Assembly (NCBI GenBank): GCA_002422865.1
Contig: DITN01000056.1
Coordinates: 1 to 35,547 of the forward strand
Source: Bacteroidetes bacterium UBA6183
GTDB taxonomy: Bacteria; Bacteroidota; Bacteroidia; UKL13-3
Length of the DNA stretch: 35,547 bases
Direction: 5' to 3'
Shown here: positions 32,236 to 35,547 of the stretch, piece by piece
How the letters are laid out: each line of letters begins with the position of its first letter
Numbering within the stretch: position 1 is the first letter of the stretch
The notes under the pieces: generated by a model
Told to the model about the DNA's origin: nothing
Databases searched by the model: none
What the model saw: the letters and a program-made list of their open reading frames with translations, nothing else
Program-made: the position numbers and the translations under genes

Positions 32236-32647
32236 AGTTTTTAAAGTTGTTTAAAATGGCTTGCCATCCTGTTTTTTGTAATTCTAATGTGTTTTCGTTT
32301 TCCGGGTCGAATGTTTCGGTAACCTGCGTTGTTTTGCCATCTTCGCTCACAAAAGTTATTTCAACCTTACGACCGTCTTCCATGGTGTAGGCAATCATTT
32401 TGTATTCAATTACTTCTTGGTAGGTGCCTACAAAATCAAAACCCATGCTGCCATCTCTAGATTCCATGCGCGATAAAAACTTACCGCCTACACGTAAATC
32501 GTTTTCGGCATGCGGGGTGTGCCAGTCGTCTGAGGCGTTGTTCCATTGGGTAATATGCTTAGGCTCCGTCCAGCATTTCCATACCGTTTCAATGGGTGCA
32601 TTAACAGTAGCTTCTACGGTAATGCGTTGGGTGTTTTGTGTTGTCAT
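32216..32647 (-). CDS. SRPBCC / AHSA1-like protein
   Basis: 143 residues. ITVEATVNAPIETVWKCWTEPKHITQWN is the classical AHSA1-like start; VGGKFLSRMESRDGSMGFDFVGTY and the EDGKTTQVTETFDPE block complete the fold, ending GWQAILNNFKNYVE. First gene of the three-gene cluster, which is divergent from the GlxA-type regulator at 32860, suggesting control by that regulator. The name Activator of Hsp90 ATPase is a family label; no Hsp90 role is implied. Confidence 0.87.
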   Translation of the reverse strand: MTTQNTQRITVEATVNAPIETVWKCWTEPKHITQWNNASDDWHTPHAENDLRVGGKFLSRMESRDGSMGFDFVGTYQEVIEYKMIAYTMEDGRKVEITFVSEDGKTTQVTETFDPENENTLELQKTGWQAILNNFKNYVEQQK

Positions 32648-32682
32648 AGTAGTTTATATTTTAAGTTTTAAATGTAACCAAA

Positions 32683-32803
32683 GTGCAATTAATAGGTGGT
32701 TAAAAATGCATGACCTAAATTTTACTTTGGTGATTTTGGTTTAAAACAAGTTCTTGTTTAAGTTTGGTTCAACAAAACTAATAAACCCCAAAACTAATTG
32801 CAC
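32683..32803. promoter_or_regulatory. Candidate operator sites between the SRPBCC cluster and the regulator
   Basis: GTGCAATTA at 32683-32691 and its exact reverse complement TAATTGCAC at 32795-32803 lie 103 bp apart in the 212-bp divergent intergenic region. Midway is a perfect short palindrome AAACAAG-TT-CTTGTTT at 32744-32759. Both could be binding sites for the adjacent AraC-type regulator. No TAnnTTTG boxes were found, so promoter positions are not called. Confidence 0.4.
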
Positions 32804-32859
32804 GGTTAAAAACGTCATTTTTAGGGGGTAAAACCGACATCAACCCAACAATTAAATAC

Positions 32860-33840
32860 ATGAAAACAATTTCTATTTTGGTTCCTGAAAACGCAGTACT
32901 TCAGTCGATTGCCGACCCGCAGTATTGTTTTAGTGCGGTTAACCAATTTATGATAAGTGCCGGGAAAGCACCTCTTTTTAAGGTTGAATTGGTTGGGGCC
33001 AATTCCGAAATAAAATTGAACAATGGCAACTATGCTGTTTTTCCGGATAAGTTGATTGATGAAGTAACGCACACCGATTTAATATTTATACCGGCTTTGT
33101 TTGGCGATTTGCCTGAAGCCATTGAATCTAATAAAACTTTAATCCCTTGGATTGTTAACCAATACGAAAAAGGTACCGAAGTGGCTTCACTTTGTGTAGG
33201 TGCATTTTTACTGGCTTCAACGGGCTTGTTAAATGGAAAAAAGTGCTCCACCCATTGGGGTTTTTCGCAACAGTTTAAGCAGCTTTTTCCGGAAGTTAGT
33301 TTGCAAGATGGGAGCATTGTTACCGAAGAAAAACGTATTTATACCAGTGGTGGCGCCAATTCGTATTGGAATTTGTTGTTGCATTTAATAGAAAAATACA
33401 CTGATAGAGAGACGGCCATTTTGGTATCGAAATATTTTGCTATTGATATTAGTCGCGATAGCCAATCGGTTTTTGCCATGTTTAGCGGACAAAAAAATCA
33501 TAAAGACGAAACCGTTGGCAAAGCTCAGGAATACATCGAACAACACATAGAAACCAAAATATCTGTTGATGAATTGGCCGATAAAGTGGCCATTGGCAGA
33601 AGGAGTTTTGAACGCAGGTTTAAACAAGCCACCAACAATACGGTGATGGAATACATACAAAGGGTAAAGGTAGAAGCCGCTAAACGTAGTTTTGAAACCA
33701 GCCGTAAAAACATTAATGAGGTAATGTTTGATGTGGGATACACCGATACCAAAGCATTTAGAAGCACTTTTAAAAAAATAACCGGATTAACGCCTGTTGA
33801 ATACAGAAGCAAATACAACCGGTATGCGGTAATGAATTAA
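32860..33840 (+). CDS. GlxA-type transcriptional regulator (DJ-1/PfpI + AraC HTH)
   Basis: 326 residues. An N-terminal DJ-1/PfpI-like domain (about 1-185) has Cys112 in SLCVGAFLLA at the nucleophile-elbow position and GKKCSTHWG. A C-terminal AraC/XylS double helix-turn-helix (about 225-322) has ISVDELADKVAIGRRSFERRF, then INEVMFDVGYTDTKAFRSTF and the terminal TGLTPVEYR. It probably senses a small molecule or redox state and activates nearby promoters, most likely the divergent SRPBCC cluster. Its last 4 nt overlap the end of the convergent transporter gene. Confidence 0.92.
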   Translation: MKTISILVPENAVLQSIADPQYCFSAVNQFMISAGKAPLFKVELVGANSEIKLNNGNYAVFPDKLIDEVTHTDLIFIPALFGDLPEAIESNKTLIPWIVNQYEKGTEVASLCVGAFLLASTGLLNGKKCSTHWGFSQQFKQLFPEVSLQDGSIVTEEKRIYTSGGANSYWNLLLHLIEKYTDRETAILVSKYFAIDISRDSQSVFAMFSGQKNHKDETVGKAQEYIEQHIETKISVDELADKVAIGRRSFERRFKQATNNTVMEYIQRVKVEAAKRSFETSRKNINEVMFDVGYTDTKAFRSTFKKITGLTPVEYRSKYNRYAVMN

Positions 33841-34937
33841 CCGGCCAACGAAACACCTATTAGTTTACCAATACCAAAGGTAATGGCTGCTGCCATCAAC
33901 CCAAATAATACTTGCCTAAAGCCCGAGAACCAAATGCTTTTGCCGGTAAATAAAGTAATGGCCGAACCAATTAAAAATAGTCCACCTGCACTTAAAATTG
34001 CACTTAAGCCAATTGCGGTGTAACCTTCAAACATAAAAAACGGAATAACCGGAATAATGGCGCCTATTGCAAAAAGTATAAATGAAGTAACCGCAGCTTC
34101 CATGGCCGAACCTTTTAAATCATCGGCATTAATGCCTAATTCTTCTTTTACCAGTATCTCGTGGGCTTTGTCTTTGTTTTGTATAATATCTTTGGCCATT
34201 TGTTTGGCTTGTGCTTCAGGTATGCCTTTCGAAATGTAAATCAATGCCAATTCTTTTTCTTCTCCTTCGGGGTTGGTTTCCAATTCATCCATTTCTAATT
34301 GCATTTGGTTTTCCGATAATTCCTGTGAACTTTTAACGGAAATCCACTCACCCAAAGCCATAGATAAAGCACCTGCAAGTAAACCTGCAATACCTGTAAG
34401 CAATACCTCCTTTTGTCCGCTGGTGGCACCCGCAACACCCATTACCAAACTAAAGTTAGAAACCAATCCATCGTTACCCCCCAATACAGCGGCACGTAAC
34501 GCATTGCCACCCACCGAGCGGTGGCGTTTTTCAAATCGGGCCAGGTTTGATGCCGAAACCGTTTGGGTATTGTTGAGTATGTTTTTTAAAATGGTAACAT
34601 GTGCCGTATCAGATAAAGAAGTGGCGGTATTTGTTTTTTTTCGTGCACTTAATACTGATGATGAAATGCTTTTTTCGGTATCCAACAACACGCCCAACAC
34701 ATAATCATACCCCAATACTTTGCCAATTAATTTAAGTGTTTTGGCCCTGCCTGATGGTCCGGGTAATAGCGAAGCGTTTAGTCCGTTTTTTTGCAAAAAG
34801 GCCAGGGCATGACCGTGTTCTATCTCGCTCATTTGTTTAAAAATATTGGCTACATTTTCGTCTTCTTCATGCTCGGCAAGTAAGGCATACAAGTAACCCG
34901 CATCAACTTCGGTTTGTATGTTTTTTAAATTAATCAT
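33837..34937 (-). CDS. VIT1/CCC1-family iron/manganese transporter with N-terminal ferritin-like domain
   Basis: 366 residues. The N-terminal ~140 residues are a ferritin/rubrerythrin-like helical domain with acid- and His-rich AEHEEDENVANIF and MSEIEHGHALAF (metal-ligand-type ExxH). The VIT1 part (about 145-366) has AAVLGGNDGLVSNFSLVMGVAG, a membrane segment with GALSMALGEWISVKSSQE, a soluble acidic and Met/Glu-rich metal-binding hinge (about 208-275), and three more membrane helices. The architecture is that of MbfA-like iron exporters. It probably moves ferrous iron or manganese out of the cytoplasm. Convergent with the regulator gene and overlapping it by 4 nt. Confidence 0.9.
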   Translation of the reverse strand: MINLKNIQTEVDAGYLYALLAEHEEDENVANIFKQMSEIEHGHALAFLQKNGLNASLLPGPSGRAKTLKLIGKVLGYDYVLGVLLDTEKSISSSVLSARKKTNTATSLSDTAHVTILKNILNNTQTVSASNLARFEKRHRSVGGNALRAAVLGGNDGLVSNFSLVMGVAGATSGQKEVLLTGIAGLLAGALSMALGEWISVKSSQELSENQMQLEMDELETNPEGEEKELALIYISKGIPEAQAKQMAKDIIQNKDKAHEILVKEELGINADDLKGSAMEAAVTSFILFAIGAIIPVIPFFMFEGYTAIGLSAILSAGGLFLIGSAITLFTGKSIWFSGFRQVLFGLMAAAITFGIGKLIGVSLAG

Positions 34938-35028
34938 GTTGTTTTGGGTTGAGTTGATTCATTTCAAACTTAATAAGAAATAGGAGGTATTGCTATGATT
35001 AATGTTGTTGGTGTTAATTTTTGTTGGT
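34938..35028. other. Upstream region of the VIT1-family gene
   Basis: About 90 bp between the transporter start and the hairpin array. No TAnnTTTG box was recognised on the minus strand. The remainder of the window after it is entirely repeat. Confidence 0.5.
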
Positions 35029-35547
35029 AATAATTTCACCCTTTCAGGGTTTTGGTTCATCCATTTTATCTGTTCAATAGTATTGTCACTCCTTCGGAGT
35101 TGGGGCAATGCTCATGTACTTTTCAGCCTAAAAATATCAACCAACAAAACGCTAACCTCGAAGAGGTGACATTATGGTCAGCAACAATAAAACATTCAAT
35201 AAATGAATCCCGAAGGGATGGCATTATTAAACAGATGTATTGGTAATAATATCACCCTTTCAGGGTTTTGGTTCATCCATTTTATCTGTTCAATAGTATT
35301 GTCACTTCTTCGGAGTTGGGTTAATGCTCATGTGTTTTGAGCGTAAAAATATCAACCAACAAAACACCAACCTCGAAGAGGTGACATGATGGTCAGCAAC
35401 AACAAAACATTCAATAAACGAATCCCGAAGGGATGGTATTATTAAACAGATGTATTGGTAATAATTTCACCCTTTCAGGGTTTTGGTTCATCCATTTTAT
35501 CTGTTCAATAGTATTGTCACTCCTTCGGAGTTGGGTTAATGCTCATG
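35029..35547. repeat. 215-216 bp tandem repeat made of four triloop hairpins per unit, region 3
   Basis: About 2.4 units run off the window end (unit starts near 35026, 35242 and 35457). Each unit has four hairpins in fixed order: ACCCT-TTC-AGGGT, ACTCC-TTC-GGAGT, ACCTC-GAA-GAGGT, ATCCC-GAA-GGGAT. Cores are 35038, 35088, 35155, 35207, then 35254, 35304, 35370, 35422, then 35469 and 35519 (each 13 bp). Spacing is 47-67 bp. The first two face left and the last two face right. Each is followed, in its own orientation, by T-G-[AG]-[CAT]-A-T/A-T-A-like flank. The sequences between hairpins are nearly identical between units, not unique spacers. Core 35304 has a stem change (ACTTC/GGAGT) that keeps a G-T wobble. 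Confidence 0.9.

Noticed and set aside
35052..35246. 64-codon reading frame in the repeat array
   Set aside because: The frame lies within tandem repeat units, and a similar peptide pattern (NLEEVTL ... SRRD) appears in a frame at 31009-31206. It is translated repeat, not a gene.
35029..35547. CRISPR array
   Set aside because: Repeats are short hairpins of several different stem sequences in both orientations, the linkers are near-identical between units instead of unique, and no cas genes are in the window.

Overview
The window looks like a chromosomal segment of a Bacteroidota bacterium (order uncertain). It is AT-rich. Three very different secreted proteins end in type IX secretion (T9SS) sorting domains, two of type A and one of type B. 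Several genes have the Bacteroidota -7 promoter motif TAnnTTTG. Shine-Dalgarno sequences are mostly absent. No rRNA, tRNA, CRISPR-cas locus, prophage or intact transposase is visible.

Layout. 1-271: array of short triloop hairpins. 272-2068 (minus): glycosyltransferase then rsmG. 2278-3537: promoter, rpsF-rpsR-rplI operon and its terminator. 3898-10464: a 2188-residue T9SS-A surface protein. 10606-10880: full-length copy A of a structured repeat. 11125-13486: metallo-beta-lactamase-fold hydrolase, DUF5329-like protein, efp. 13682-15229: FG-GAP beta-propeller T9SS-A protein. 15230-16283: about 1 kb packed with repeats (copies B, C and D of the structured repeat plus other palindromic elements). 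16284-17729: ALDH8-like aldehyde dehydrogenase. 18226-18909 (minus): sirtuin lacking the zinc cysteines. 18982-23298: 1438-residue T9SS-B beta-propeller protein. 23371-28588: pRiA4b ORF-3-like protein, then SixA phosphatase / SDR oxidoreductase (coupled start), argS and a TPR/CsgG-like lipoprotein. 28927-29379: Hsp20 with an unusually good Shine-Dalgarno. 29622-30905 (minus): two PhnB-like VOC genes. 30914-31145: second hairpin array. 31203-32647 (minus): three SRPBCC genes. 32860-33840: divergent GlxA-type AraC regulator. 33837-34937 (minus): ferritin-like/VIT1 metal transporter. 35029-35547: third hairpin array, a 215-216 bp tandem repeat running off the end.

How genes relate. Translation is a recurring housekeeping theme (rsmG, S6/S18/L9, EF-P, ArgS). 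The three T9SS substrates are cell-surface proteins without T9SS machinery genes nearby. The SRPBCC cluster, the divergent regulator and the VOC pair resemble a small accessory locus, with an inverted-repeat pair in the divergent intergenic space as candidate operators.

The two most interesting signals are non-coding. (1) Arrays of 5-bp-stem/3-nt-loop hairpins (18 cores in three places) have at least four different stem sequences, each self-complementary, on a conserved loop and 3' flank. (2) A roughly 150-270 bp repeat, A/B/C/D, has outer and secondary stems that show compensatory base changes between copies A and B. Both could be structured RNAs or non-autonomous mobile DNA; the sequence alone cannot decide.
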